A stretch of 64,000 bases of DNA from Penicillus capitatus (GCA_965649825.1 OZ287710.1:1-64000); one strand, 5' to 3'. Positions 12,298-23,578 are shown, numbered from the stretch's first letter. Made by a program: numbers and translations. The notes: generated from the sequence alone by a model not told the origin.

Positions 12298-13666
12298 GTG
12301 TTACGTCCTATGTTTTCCACTCAACCCATCTCCAAAAGCGTTACCTTTACTCGAGTTGTGAAAAGAGAGCCAAAACCGACGATGAAACAAACGCAGTCGG
12401 CGTTAATGATTCGAGGTGCGGTTGGCACTGAGGCGAATCCGTCCTCAGAGACATATGATGCTGCGGGCAGAGTCGCAAGTCACGACGACGACGACGACGC
12501 GTCTCAAAGATAGCCGAAAGTCAAAATCGACAGCGAAACTGCAGGACAGACCTTCTGCCGCCGCCGTAGACGAAGCTGTTCGCACGCCTCCGTCTTCAAA
12601 AGACACAGGCACTGCACAGCAGACCTCGACATCGGATTCGACTCAAAGTGTGCCGTCGTCCTCTCTTTCGGGACCATGCGAACGTCGACTCTGCAGTTCC
12701 TATCACCTCCCCTTGTCACGAATATCATCCGTCGAGGGGATGGAAATGGCTGCCACATCACTTATCGATTCCACAAATGTGGGAGAAGATTCGCGAAGAG
12801 GCGAAACACGACGCGGTGAGCGATGCATGACGATGTTCGGTGATGTGACAGCTGTGTGAGATAATGGTCTAGGACACGGAAGTGTGTTTGGCAAGCTTCT
12901 TGCATTCATCTGTGCTGGTGCACACATCTATTCCTAAGACAATGTCTTTCATACTAGCCAACAAATTGGCTAGCTCTACGTTACTGGGAACGCACTTAAT
13001 GAAACTCATTCAGGATGTCTACGAATGCGATCCAGTACGTCACATCTATAAAGAGTGAGAAGAGTGAGATGAATGTGTCAATAGACTATACTAGATGCCT
13101 GCTGTGCTGATATGCAAGCAGTGCAGGATCGAGATCCGGCTTGCGAGAAATACACCCAGTGCATGTTGTACTTTAAAGGCTTCCAGGCCGTGCAGAGCTA
13201 CCGAATTGCACATTGGCTATGGAATAATGACAGACGAGCATTGGCTATTGCATTACAGAGCCGCATCTCGGAAGTCTTTCATGTTGATATTCATCCAGCA
13301 GCTGTGATTGGCCGTGGCGTCTTTATGGATCACGCCACTGGCGTCGTCATCGGCGAGACGGCCGTTTTGCATGAGAATGTTTCCATGCTGCATCATGTCA
13401 CACTCGGAGGCAGTGGGACAGGAACAGGGAAACGTCATCCGACGATTGGACATGGCGTTCTGTTAGGGGCAGGGGTGAGCATCCTGGGACCCGTGACGGT
13501 GGGCTGTGGTTCAAAGATCGGAGCAGGAGCCGTCGTCGTGCAGAGTCTCCCAACACACTGTGTGGCCGTAGGGGTACCTGCGCGTGTCATTAAACGCGAT
13601 ACCTCCTGCGAGCCTTGCACCAGCATGGATCAATGTGAAGACTTTGTGCATAATTTTCAGATCTAA
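12298..13666 (+). CDS. SAT: Serine O-acetyltransferase (cysteine biosynthesis)
   Basis: Converts serine and acetyl-CoA to O-acetylserine, the precursor of cysteine. The N-terminal helical domain is seen in two exons: MWEKIREEAKHDA near 12780-12816, then DTEVCLASFLHSS up to VYECDP. After an intron ending at CAATAG (near 13085) the chain continues TILDACCADMQAVQDRDPAC, an exact phase match. The C-terminal left-handed beta-helix has hexapeptide repeats (IHPAAVIGRGVFMDHATGVV) and the active-site region HHVTLGGSGTGTGKRHP. The stop is at 13664-13666. The N-terminal 400 bp (Thr/Asp/Ser-rich) is poorly resolved; an organelle transit peptide is likely and ATG 12298 is only a candidate. The catalytic half is secure. 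Confidence 0.85.
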
Positions 13667-13771
13667 ACACGGGAGGAGTTTTGTTTCTGTGACCCCCTTA
13701 GCGCTCTCTATGTTTTGCACGACATGGCTGGATAAGTCTGAGGGAATCCACTTCCTAAATTGACCATTAAT

Positions 13772-14597
13772 ATGTCGAGCATTGTCTCGCTGTTTGTTAC
13801 GCATAGTGAACTGAAATCCTTCACTGCCGAACTTCGATTTCCATTAGATGTAAGGCCAATGTTGTCGCACTCTAAGAGAGGACACGCTAAGTTGCACAGC
13901 GTCTGGTGTCCGATGTAAAAGTGCAGCTGTCGAGGCGATGTGGCACGGAGCCGACATCAATGAAGCTCGTCTTAAAAGACGACGCCCATGCGACACTGTA
14001 CGATGTCCTCGATGACGACCGTCCTCTGGGCTACTATAGTCCCTACGAAGGGTGAGGCCAAGACATCCTATTATGAAGACTTACCGCGTACAGATGCTTC
14101 TTACACATTGTGGATCTCAATCCAGACGGCACAGGCAAATGGATGGATGATTTGAGTGGCGTGGAGAAGTACACGATGCCCGATGAAGAATACGATAAGC
14201 GAGAGGACTCATTCCGTGCATTCAAGAAACGCATGGCGAGTTCGAAGGCAAACAAGAAACCTCCGTCCGCCAATGATGTCGAGATTAAGTGTGACATCAG
14301 TGTCGGCTACAGATGTCAAGTGGATCCAGGAGAGAAACGCGGTATCGTACGGTAAGATGCCATGATGTGACTGTGTCTGCGAGACAGCGAAAGGATAGGT
14401 TTGTGGGACCTGTGCCCCAGCTGAAGTCCGGAATCTGGATTGGGATAGAATATGATGAGCCGGTAGGAAAGAACGATGGCTCTGTGGAGGGCACATCTTA
14501 TTTTACCTGTCCCCCAGGACACGGTGCATTCGTCCGTCCGACCAAAGTCCGAGTAGGAGACTACCCACCCTTCGACGACTTTGCTGACGAGATCTAA
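13772..14597 (+). CDS. TBCB: Tubulin-folding cofactor B (CAP-Gly protein)
   Basis: Chaperone that captures alpha-tubulin and, with TBCE, helps build or dismantle tubulin dimers. ATG 13772 starts a ubiquitin-like domain ([13 protein letters not shown], then [11 protein letters not shown] across an intron at 13850-13899). A middle segment has [19 protein letters not shown], the typical TBCB hinge. The C-terminal CAP-Gly domain includes [20 protein letters not shown] and [13 protein letters not shown] (the GKNDG motif is intact). The C-terminus EI is reminiscent of the acidic tail that mimics tubulin's C-terminus. Three introns of about 45-50 nt are all in phase. Same strand as, and about 100 bp downstream of, the serine acetyltransferase. 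Confidence 0.92.
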
Positions 14598-14872
14598 CGC
14601 AACACCTCCCTTGACGATAATCTCTGATCTGTGGCGGCGCAGTCGATGGACGACGTCATCAGAGGTGTTGTAGATTGCGAATGGGTTCGTTGCTATGTTT
14701 GTATGTTACACGTGTGAGACATGTCTTCTGATTCTGCAGAACAGACGCCAATTGCTTGCCGAGACATCTCACTGAGACAGACCACCTATTCTCTGTCCCA
14801 TTCCGCTGTACAGGATGGCAACTCGGCCACTTTCGATGAAAAGAATGATGACGGCAGTCCTTCGATAGTGCT
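14598..14872. other. Convergent intergenic region
   Basis: Between the TBCB stop (+) and the bromodomain gene stop (-). A + frame from 14721 runs into the antisense of the bromodomain gene and has no support. I see only expected 3' UTR sequence. Confidence 0.55.
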
Positions 14873-16497
14873 CTACGTATCTGCCGACTGCAGAACAGTT
14901 TCTTTAGCTGTCGCTTCCTTCATCTCTCCATTCCCATTAACAGGTTCGCGCACCGGAGCCGATTCGCAAAGACTGGCTTTTGTTATGTCCCCTGCCTCTC
15001 CGTAATCCCTGCTGCCACTTTCGCTGTGTTTGATATCCTCTACGACGCATGTTCCAGTATCTTTGCCTTTGGCCTCTTCCATCGTCGACTCCTCCAGATG
15101 CTTCTCCTCGTCAGGCTCTTCTGCGATCTCACCGATGGAGGGCGCCGTCTCTTTGTCTTCAGGAAAACATGTTTCTTCCCCGTTGTCTACAAAACGGGGC
15201 GATTGCGTCTCTCCCTTGTCGACTGGTGTGCCTTCGCACGCATCTGACTCTTCGACGATGGGTTCTTCTGAAACGCCATCGCTCGTCCGTTTCTGATCAG
15301 ACGATTCTGCATTCGATGGTGCTTCTATCTCTGTTGTCGTCTTATCCACCTCCTTCTCCACAACTCCCTCTTCGGATTTCTTGTCCGGCGACATTGAAGC
15401 ATCGCCAGCTGGATCATCCTCTTGTGCTTCGCTCTGTGGTGACGTGGATGGAAATACTGTAGACCAAAGTTGCTTTGCTGTCGCATCTGTTATCTCGTCT
15501 ATTGTCATCTGTCGCCTCTCTTCGCTCTCGGTTATTTTTGGCAGCACTTTACATACGTCCATCATGAGAGACACAGATGCTTTCTCCAGTTCCCGACTCA
15601 GTTTTCGTCTGTGCCAGACGGTTATGCAACAGTCGCTATCCATTTTGTCGACATCCATCTTCTGTGAGGCAATACCCATCAGTTCCTGCATTCTCGATTC
15701 GACGGCCGTCAGTTTCTTCAGCACTTCCTCAGGACTGCGTCTGCGCATCTTTCTTGACCTCCCTGCATCACCATCTTCTATTGCCTCCTGGTCTTCATTT
15801 CTTTCCTGCGGGTCATCATAACATATGAAATCCCTCACTCTTTTGCACGGATAGTTCTCACTCTTTTTAATGATTCCTGTCTTCGTTGATAGTATCGTTC
15901 GAGATGGGATTTCGTCCACAGTGACTCAAAGTAAGCCGACAATCGATCGCCCATGATGCGAATTTGATTGCCAATAGGGTTATACAGCGTGCAATTCTTG
16001 AACACCTGACGCACGTCGTCGCGAAAATCCAACGGCGTCTCATACTGTCGCTTCGCTGGTCGAAGCTTCGTGGTAATGGTCTTGAAGTCCATCGGCTGCG
16101 ATACGATCTTGAAATAGTCTGGGCAGTTGAGGGCGATCGGGTCAACCGGGAGCAAAAACGGACCCGAATTGTTGTTCTTCTTCAGCTGCGTCAGCAATTT
16201 GCGACACTGAGTGAACATTTCTTCCATCGTCATAGATCCGCCGACGTCGTGTTTCGGTCGTTTGTTGCCTTCCGTTCGATCTGGAAGGGGCGGTCCATTG
16301 GGTTCGCGTTTGAGTTTCCTTCCCGTATTCGTTGGCGGCTGCGGGAGCTTCTCGACGAAACGAATGCGCTGTTCCAAAATGTCTTGCTGCGCCTCCAGCA
16401 GCAACAACTCTGCACGGCGCAGACTTCGTGTCTTGGCAGCCGGTGCTCCTTTCTTGCTACGATGCATCGTCGCTGTCGATGTCGACGGAAACACCAT
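14873..16497 (-). CDS. Single-bromodomain BET-like transcription regulator
   Basis: Chromatin reader binding acetylated histone tails. Exon 1 (15862-16497) has a basic N-terminus, a helix resembling EAQQDILEQRIRFVEK, and a bromodomain with FLLPVDPIALNCPDYF, VSQPMDFKTITTKL and the conserved acetyl-lysine Asn in FKNCTLYNP. A GTGAG...CAG intron (15806-15861) joins in phase 0 to exon 2 (14873-15805). Exon 2 has a basic patch, a helix EVLKKLTAVESRMQEL and a block WHRRKLSRELEKAS...MTIDEITDATAKQLW that resembles the NET (extraterminal) domain. A long acidic, disordered tail follows. This layout matches plant GTE proteins (one bromodomain plus NET). Overlapping + frames in exon 2 are shadows. Confidence 0.85.
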
Positions 16498-17357
16498 AAA
16501 CGGACAGCGTGCAAAACGAGGCGTGGTGAGACGAGAGCAGGCGTAATGCTGGACGGTGAATTCTAGATGGCGTTACGCCAGCAGTGCTTGTTGCCTTGGC
16601 GTTGCGTTGAGCAATGGCTGTGGGCTCGACCGCTTTTAAGGGTCCAGAGAAATGAACGGTCCGAAGCTACTACGCTTGGAGCGGGACACGTCAGCGAGAT
16701 GACAGACGATGCGACAGCACGATGCGATGGCCGAGCCAGCGAACACACGACGATCGATGTCAACCGTACAGTAGGTATAGCAATGCACTGCTGCCGCATG
16801 GAATTGTGGCCTAAATTGGAAGTCCGTTTTCGCGTCATCGTTATCTTATGACGCGTCGACTCGATGTGGCCATCAAGATCGTGCGAAACCAACCTTCTAT
16901 CCCGAAGACAAAATACCGTGAACGGATTCCCTACTTCACCTATTTGGCCTGTAAAGAAGAAGAAACATCTGTTCATTGCGTCATCTCGTCAACGCATGCC
17001 GACGCGTTTACATCGCTAGCGCGTCTTGTGACTAAGGGTGGCGGGCTATGGCAAACAGTCGTTGTGTTTGTGTTGGTTACCCATCTCTTCGCGACGCACG
17101 CAAACAGAGCCGCACTTTGTGCATGTCTCCGCTTTCTTATAATCGCACGGTGTCCTCTGTATCCTGAGCATTGTCTTTCCCATCGGTTCTCTGACGATTA
17201 AACAGCGAGCAGTGGTTACCTGCGGGTGAGGGTGGATGTGTTTGGGACGGATCGGCGGAGTCGTTAATTCTTCATGCGACTTGAACGAGGCATAGAAGTC
17301 TTGTCATGACGCCTGTTGTTCATTCCTATTGTTTCAAAGACGTCGCTAGAGGGAGAT
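16498..17357. other. 860-bp gap between divergent genes
   Basis: Lies between the bromodomain gene start (-) and the next + gene. Open frames at 16567-16851 and 16848-17201 have no recognisable domain or convincing splice joins. It probably holds two promoters and 5' leaders; an unrecognised small gene cannot be excluded. Confidence 0.45.
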
Positions 17358-18110
17358 ATGATGACGGCCACAACGTCGAGAGCGAAGGCGAAGATCCGCG
17401 GACTCACCATCCCGTCGCCCACGTAACCTCCGTGGATGTCGCCGTTGTATTGGACTCAGTAGAAAGCGGCGGTTGGGCAAAAAGAAAGAACGTGGCATTC
17501 CATCGAAAAAACCCCGCCGTATTGAATTACTATGCATCTTGCGCGACGCCGTTTTTCTTCTGCAGCCGCCTCCCCCTTCAGCGGCTACGTCGAGAATAAT
17601 CGACCTCCTCCACCAGACGAGCTGTGCCCTGTTGGAGTGGACGACGAAATGTCCAGTGACGCAACGTTTCTCTGTCAGGAGTCGGAGCCGGAAGACGAGA
17701 TGCATGGATATCTTCACGAACAGAATGCTCCACTCTTCGAGGCGCGTTTGAGGGAACAGCAACAGCAGGCACTACCGTACTGTACACGAACGGCGAATTT
17801 TCCTCCTGGTCTTGACGGATTCCCGACGACGTCTGGCTTTCCTCCACAGAGACAGCCTCCGCCGATGCCGAATATGGTTCGTTTTGGCACGGATGTTTTT
17901 CAGAGAGAAGTGTTTCGACCTCGACGCGGTCCGGCTTTGAGTTGGGGCTTTCAACAAGAGTTGGCTGAATACGAGGCATCCCTCCAGAATGGATATGGAG
18001 AGGTCGGAGGAATGCTGTATCCACAACAACAGAATGGCTACGTGCTGACAAATGAACGACAACCGATTCAAGCTCAACAGTCACGGTATCCCTATGCCTT
18101 GTCGAGATAG
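17358..18110 (+). CDS. Pro/Gln-rich low-complexity protein
   Basis: Function not recognised. The model starts at ATG 17358 (MMTATTSRAKAKIRG). It crosses an intron starting GTAACC near 17425 into a basic block (RKRRLGKKKERGIPSKK). A second intron, GTATTG to CTGCAG (about 17519-17565), leads in phase into PASPFSGYVENNRPPPP. The rest is disordered with Pro-rich (FPPQRQPPPMPN) and Gln-rich (EQQQQ, YPQQQNG) stretches, as in RNA-granule or transcription proteins. The stop is at 18108-18110. An alternative donor (TCACG followed by GTATCC, near 18084) and the AG at 18154 would join this gene in phase to the next frame, making one protein of about 800 residues. Confidence 0.5.
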
Positions 18111-18162
18111 ATATCTCACTCGTGATTGAAGGAGAAGCTATCAGGGAGGGAATAGAGATGGA

Positions 18163-19947
18163 ATGAATCACACGCAAAACGAAGATACGCGCGGAACAAG
18201 GAAGAGTGGGCAGCAACAGCAGCAGAAGCCCAACAAGAGCCGAAGGAGAGGCCGTCGAGGAGGTCGTGGAAAAAAGAATCCCGAACGCTCAGCGGATGAT
18301 GCGCCAAAACTCGAAAAGTTTGCTGACTGTTGTTTCTATCAGATATGGGACGTTGGATTGCATAGGAACCTTGAAGACGAACTCGCTCAAGAAATGGCCA
18401 ATCACATGTCGAACAAGAGCGCATTGGCACACAGTTTTTCCAGTCTCCGGCTCCACGTGGCAGGCGGAGGCACGATGATCATTCTGAATGATAAGGAGAT
18501 TACTGGAAACCAGATATCACCGTCAAGGCAGTCCAGAGATCAAAGGGGTGTTCTTCCAGAAAGATCATCCGTTGTCATCGAATCCTCCTGCCCCAGGAAT
18601 GAAGAGCCCATCCCTCACAGTGCAGCAGAGATGATACATGAGACGGATAGCAATGGAAAGGCAGCGGTCTGGCCAAAAGGGTGTGGTGCCTTCTTTCCGC
18701 CCCAAGTGCTGAAACAGTTGCAAGAAGATCCACAGAACCTGAATCCCGATCCCAGCTTTGTCAGTCAACCGTCCACTCCTGTATCTGGCCGCCATATCAA
18801 ACATAGTCCCTATACACCATCGGAATCTACGCAGTCGATCGATAGAGGGATGCAACAGCAACATCGCATAAAACCAGGAACTGGGTGTTTCATTCCATCC
18901 TATTCTCGAGACCCTGCCTCTCCTGAAATGGACCCTTCGCAGGTACTGGAAAGTGTCTCATTGGTGGAGAGCCTGGCATGTCTGGAGAATTCTGAGGAAT
19001 TGCTTAACCCGGCCCATGAGGCTCTGTCGGGTGATCGCGAGCTGCTAGATGGTGCAGATTTCTGTTACTCGGATGAATCGGCACACTTGCTGGAGAACAC
19101 CCGACGCAGTTCCAGGGTTCAAGAAGATGCATCTCAAGTGGGTTCATCGAGCCAAGATCCTGCGAATGATCTGATCCAGCTGATCGAGAACGATGATTAC
19201 ACCACCTTCACCAGCCCCTTGCATTTGGAAGACACATTGGATGGCCTACAGGCAGAAAGAGAAGCCCATGAAGAAACTGAGCAGAAGCTCATTGATCTTC
19301 AAATTGAAAACAACGAGCTGCGTAGCGAGGCGAAACGAGGCGAAACGCTTGACACCGAACTGCAGAAAATGAAGGAGCACAATGCCATTCTACAGGTGCT
19401 CTTGTTCTTTGAATGGAACAAGAACAGGAAAGCAGCGTTGAAGAAAACAGTGCCCTTGGGATTGACCCCTACCACCAAATGCAGTACTGCGGAGGAGGAA
19501 CTGTTTCGTGAAGTTGTGAGCAAAAAAGAAAAACCCGCGAAAGAGATCAAGAAAGACGATGAGATCCATGCGCTTAAAGCAAAACGTCCAAAGAGTGCTC
19601 TGAAGTCTGCATCTGTATTATCGTCATCGTCATCATCGAAGCCTGTGGATGCCAAGAAGACTCTGAAGCCTGAGAAGAAAGCCGCAAAGACAAGCGAGGG
19701 CACTAAGAAGAAAGAGGCTGACGACTCGAAGCCCAATTCATCATCCGAAGCAAAGTGTCATCTCAACCTCAAGTCCGCCACTGGAGGCAGTGGAGTCAAG
19801 AAGCATCCCGTGCGATGTTCAAGCCATCATCATCGACCAGCAGACGACATTGGTGAGGATGTTAAGAAAAATAAACGACCTGTTGCAGGCAAGACCAGTG
19901 TGAAGCATTCAAGAGCGGCATCCTCATGTAATACGATGCGTTTTTGA
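18163..19947 (+). CDS. Large disordered basic/coiled protein, possibly part of the preceding gene
   Basis: Unrecognised 594-residue open frame. It has a Gln run and an RGG-like basic patch (RRRGRRGGRGKK) at residues 18-40. Two related motifs follow: GCGAFFPPQVLKQL near 175 and GTGCFIPSYSR near 240. A coiled coil at about 360-410 contains DLQIENNELRSEAKRG, and the C-terminus is Lys/Ser-rich. Composition suggests an RNA-binding or ribonucleoprotein-granule protein. It either starts at ATG 18163 or continues from the upstream frame by splicing (see there). The whole frame is free of introns and stops, which is significant at this length. Confidence 0.6.
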   Translation: MNHTQNEDTRGTRKSGQQQQQKPNKSRRRGRRGGRGKKNPERSADDAPKLEKFADCCFYQIWDVGLHRNLEDELAQEMANHMSNKSALAHSFSSLRLHVAGGGTMIILNDKEITGNQISPSRQSRDQRGVLPERSSVVIESSCPRNEEPIPHSAAEMIHETDSNGKAAVWPKGCGAFFPPQVLKQLQEDPQNLNPDPSFVSQPSTPVSGRHIKHSPYTPSESTQSIDRGMQQQHRIKPGTGCFIPSYSRDPASPEMDPSQVLESVSLVESLACLENSEELLNPAHEALSGDRELLDGADFCYSDESAHLLENTRRSSRVQEDASQVGSSSQDPANDLIQLIENDDYTTFTSPLHLEDTLDGLQAEREAHEETEQKLIDLQIENNELRSEAKRGETLDTELQKMKEHNAILQVLLFFEWNKNRKAALKKTVPLGLTPTTKCSTAEEELFREVVSKKEKPAKEIKKDDEIHALKAKRPKSALKSASVLSSSSSSKPVDAKKTLKPEKKAAKTSEGTKKKEADDSKPNSSSEAKCHLNLKSATGGSGVKKHPVRCSSHHHRPADDIGEDVKKNKRPVAGKTSVKHSRAASSCNTMRF

Positions 19948-20542
19948 TCAACTGTGCATGGACACTGCAATTGTATCACGTCGCCATTCTCGTTCTCTTG
20001 TCTCGTTTTGAATTATTGCGGCAGTCAGGCTATGGCTGCGGGTCTTATGTATAAAATCAATTGGGGTCTTTGCATCTGATGTTCTTGTCTGTGCTGCTTG
20101 CCTTATTGAATAGATCAGTAGCCTTAGTTTCATCATCCCGTATTTGATTTTTGCCATCCGAGTGACGAAAACAACCTTGCTGACGATTGCCTTTAGCGAG
20201 CTGTGTGTTCACCAGTTTCATAATAGGGGGTCAACAAGAAATGATCTTTGTTCTTTTGAGACGACGCCTGTGGAGCTTAACGGAAAATAAGACATTCTCG
20301 CATCGATCTGCATCCTTAAGTATTACAGACTTGGCATTTATTGAGTATGTGTGACATGCATGTATGAGATCACACAATATATCTATCCACAGTCATGTGA
20401 GAAGAAGGCAGCGCCGCCCGTCAATACGGATCCGACGGTCGGCGACCTAACAGTCCCGCTTGCTTCCTTGCGTCTGAGATTCGTTGGGCGAGCTCCTACG
20501 TGAATGCCAGTCCTTTGTGAGATATAAAGCTAGAAGGTGTTC
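19948..20542. other. Convergent intergenic region
   Basis: About 600 bp of AT-richer sequence between the 3' ends of the disordered-protein gene (+) and the channel gene (-). I see no gene, repeat or RNA here. Confidence 0.55.
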
Positions 20543-22321
20543 TCAGACTTCTATTTCGCGATGGATCTCTTGTTCTGCTCGATGGAGGTGTTTTGACATG
20601 GCCTCTTTTTGCGATTCATTGGTGTACCCTGAATACCCAGTGGACGTCCACAAACTGTTCATGTTAATGTCCTCCGGTGGCACGAGTCGTAGAAAATGGA
20701 TATAGGGTTTCTCCATCGTCTTCACAAAACAGTGTGGCGTCGCGGTTTCTAACTCGACGATCATCTGCGCACGGCCTGTATCCAATCTCGCCTGTGATCT
20801 TTCCTTGATCTGCAGCACAGAATATCGTTAGCAAGAGAGATACATTATCCCCACATACCTTTTTGTGTGAACTAACAATAATCGAGACAATCAGATTGTA
20901 GAAGGTAACGGTGTTAAGAAAGAGAAACACAGAAAACAGAATCGTCACAGCAATAGATCTCTCCGAATCCAGAAGCGGATCGTAAGTGAACCGTTTGAAC
21001 ATACTCCCAAACAGCGTAAAGAAACAGTGGAAGACTGTTCCATAGTAGAAGTCAATCTGCATCGATACACGGCACACACACAGATCACTGAATGACGATG
21101 GAAGAGTGACCACACCTCATCATTGATCTCCATATCCAGATCCTTTTTGAAGAGGGTAAAGAGTGCCACAGCAAAAGATACGACGGTTGTCAGCCAAAGG
21201 AACAGAAAGACGGCAGCATCTCGTAGCACTTCATTCAGGTTGTCGATGAAAGCGCATTCGACTTGCAGCACCGCCCTGCAGACCATCAGTATTGTTCGTA
21301 GAGAGCGCAGCGGAAGACGCACCGAGAAAAGTACTGAATCTTCAGGACCAGCAACACTGTCTGCGTACTGAGCATGATGGCATAGGTATTGGCCTCTACA
21401 CCTGTGGTGAAGACGTAGACAACGAAGCAGAGCATTTGACAGATCTGTGCCAATGCATCGAAGAGATTCCAGAAAGTGAGCCAGTGTCCAAGGCCATTAT
21501 AGATCACTTCGCAGGTACTGATGTACGAGAAAGGCAGCATAAAAACAGTCGCCAAGAACGATGCAACGATGGAAACATATTCGGAATCGTCCAAACCCTC
21601 CTTGGTAGCATGTTCGGTATCGTGATTATCATGTGTGTCCCAGAAATGTTCTTTCAAGTCATTCGGTTCATAGAGAGCTGCATGGACCAAGAATGCTGTC
21701 AGCCAGAAGAAGAACAGACAGAACTCCACGAAAATCACATTCCTGGCCCATTGCCACTTGAATCCGACGACGGCTCGAATCAAAGGAGAAGAGAAGAGAG
21801 CCGGTGGACATCTACCGCCTTCCAGTAATCGCACAATGGGATACAGCAAACCTCCTTCCCATGGATCGGCTGCATTCTTCAATGTGACCACATAGGCTTC
21901 GGCTCTCCAGTATTGACATGGACCTGAAAGCGACAGCCACTTGAAAACAAAGAGTGATGTGATAGGCACCAATAGCCGTCGAAGCACGAGCAGGTTCGAG
22001 TCTTTTCTGCCAGATGGCCAGCCAAGGGGCGTCTTCTGCTTGATTACTGGTTTCCCAAATAATGGGCTTGCCTTCAAACCCTTTCATCACCACGCCCTCC
22101 TACACGGTATAGAGGGGAGACGTGACGCCATTCTCGAATCTTATGGATCACACTCTTAATCGCATGTTTCCCAGATACACAACTCCTTGCGATGCAATGA
22201 GTTGCATAACTTGCCGTTCGGTATAGGATGCAAAGAGGTCCTTCATGTACTTTCCGCGTAGAGTCGGCTTGCCTCCATTGCTCTCTTCGTTCCTCTCCGT
22301 CAATTGCCCTGTCCAAAGCAT
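20543..22321 (-). CDS. TRP-like cation channel
   Basis: Predicted six-helix ion channel. A short N-terminus (candidate ATG 22321, then KDLFASYTERQVMQLIASQG) leads to a pre-S1 block with SSPLIRAVVGFKW as in TRP channels. Membrane segments include VIFVEFCLFFFWLTAFLVH (S1), VSIVASFLATVFMLPFSY (S2), a segment near WNLFDALAQICQMLCFVVYV (S3), LLVLKIQYFSR (S4-like), AAVFLFLWLTTVVSFAVAL (S5), the pore region FHCFFTLFGSMF, and SVFLFLNTVTFYNLIVSII (S6). A cytoplasmic helical tail follows to the stop at 20543. At least four introns; the join TAI to GPCQYW near 21925-21975 is in phase. At roughly 480 residues it is short for TRP families, and no ankyrin repeats are seen, though upstream exons could be missed. 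PKD-type is an alternative, but no polycystin extracellular loop is visible. Confidence 0.65.
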
Positions 22322-22810
22322 CGCGTGTATGCGTCTCGATGAACGAGAAACGCACGTCGCAAAGATAGACGAGACGAAAGGTGATGAGAAGATTGCGAGG
22401 CGTCCTTCTCAGTCTCTCGTGACCTAGACGCATAGATTCGAAGGCGCCGCCTATGAGAAATGCGTGTGAACACCCTGAATACGCCTCCGTATTGGGGATA
22501 GGCGACTCTTCCCATCCAGACATCGACAAACGACCGACGTTTGAAAAACAGAGTGTGCGGCAAAGGGAGACACGTTTGGTTAGGAGGCCGCGTGTGTGAA
22601 TGCCGCCGAGTCTTGCATCGAGATGTCTGAAATGTCACACCAGTCTACGTCAATGCTGTCTGACACGCGTATTCGACGAAGTAAGAAATCTTATCGCAGA
22701 TAGCCGACCCCGTTTAGCCGATTGCCAGGAAAATAACTACCACGCGAAAACGCGAGAGCTCAGTCCATCTCAATGAGAATGAAGCCTCAACAAGCACACG
22801 TCGACAGTTA

Positions 22811-23548
22811 TCAGTCCTTTTCGCTGATGGCAACGAGATGCTCTTCGATTTGAGAAACGGATAGAACAGCAAAGTCTTTGCGTTCGGTATGGACAACACC
22901 CACTTCGATCTCCGTTGCCTTGAAGTCTTCAGCCAAGACATTTTGCAACGCGGCAATGGCTGTCTGAATGCACTCGTCTTTCGAGAATTCCTGATCTGCC
23001 TTGACTTTCTTTTCCAATAGGTTTGTTGCCTCCGTGTCCTTAGCACCGGCACTGCATGCACGGTAACCAGCATAATATCCAGCGGGGTCCACACGAAACA
23101 GCTGTGGTCCATGCTCATCATCGATTCCCAAAACGACTGTTGCGACACCGAGGGGACGCATGCTCGCATACTGTGTCTTGACCTGTGCCTTATCGGCAAT
23201 ACGTTTGGCCAAATAATCGACAGGAATTTCGTATCCAAAATCCATGCGAAACTGCGCAGCCATCTCTCGAGCCTCTTGCAATACCGCACGGGCGTCCGCC
23301 GTCAGGCCAGTCAAACAGACGCCAACAGATCGCGTCACTCGATGCAAGCTTGTCACACAGGAAGGTTCGATCAGTTTGTCCGGGACCTTTTTTTGTGTCA
23401 CCACGCAAACGGTGTCCTTTCCGCGAACTGCCACAGACGTATTGCCTACGGACTTCACAGCCTTGAAGGCATATTCCACTTGATACAGGCGGCCTTCGGG
23501 ACTGAAGATAGTGATGTATCGGTCGTAACCAGAACCGCCTCGGGACAT
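22811..23548 (-). CDS. PSMA6: 20S proteasome alpha-1 subunit (PSMA6)
   Basis: Structural alpha-ring subunit of the 20S core. ATG 23548 gives MSRGGSGYDRYITIFSPEGR, the family's own N-terminus with the proteasome alpha signature (ITIFSPEGRLYQVEYA). Further matches are SVAVRGKD, VTQKKVPDKL, YEIPVDYLAKRIADKAQV, MRPLGVATVVLGID and DPAGYYAGYRA. The length, 245 residues, equals the family norm. No intron. An upstream in-frame ATG at 23590 would overlap the RsmE gene start and is less likely. The divergent RsmE-like gene starts only 30 bp away. Confidence 0.95.
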   Translation of the reverse strand: MSRGGSGYDRYITIFSPEGRLYQVEYAFKAVKSVGNTSVAVRGKDTVCVVTQKKVPDKLIEPSCVTSLHRVTRSVGVCLTGLTADARAVLQEAREMAAQFRMDFGYEIPVDYLAKRIADKAQVKTQYASMRPLGVATVVLGIDDEHGPQLFRVDPAGYYAGYRACSAGAKDTEATNLLEKKVKADQEFSKDECIQTAIAALQNVLAEDFKATEIEVGVVHTERKDFAVLSVSQIEEHLVAISEKD

Positions 23549-23578
23549 GGCGCAGGAAGACGTTTTTAATATAATGAC
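23549..23578. promoter_or_regulatory. 30-bp divergent spacer (bidirectional promoter candidate)
   Basis: Only 30 bp separate the start codons of PSMA6 (-) and the RsmE-like gene (+), so each promoter must overlap the other gene's leader or first codons. No specific motif was identified. Confidence 0.4.

Noticed and set aside
14721-15005. 95-codon + frame as a separate gene
   Set aside because: It runs into the antisense of the acidic tail of the bromodomain gene, whose own frame is much longer and has domain support.
15964-16566. 200-codon + frame opposite the bromodomain exon
   Set aside because: Antisense shadow; the minus frame encodes an intact bromodomain.
21292-21828. 178-codon + frame opposite the channel gene
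   Set aside because: Antisense shadow of membrane-helix codons; no domain of its own.
20543-22321. Polycystin (PKD2) assignment
   Set aside because: No large first extracellular loop is visible between S1 and S2; spacing fits other TRP types better.
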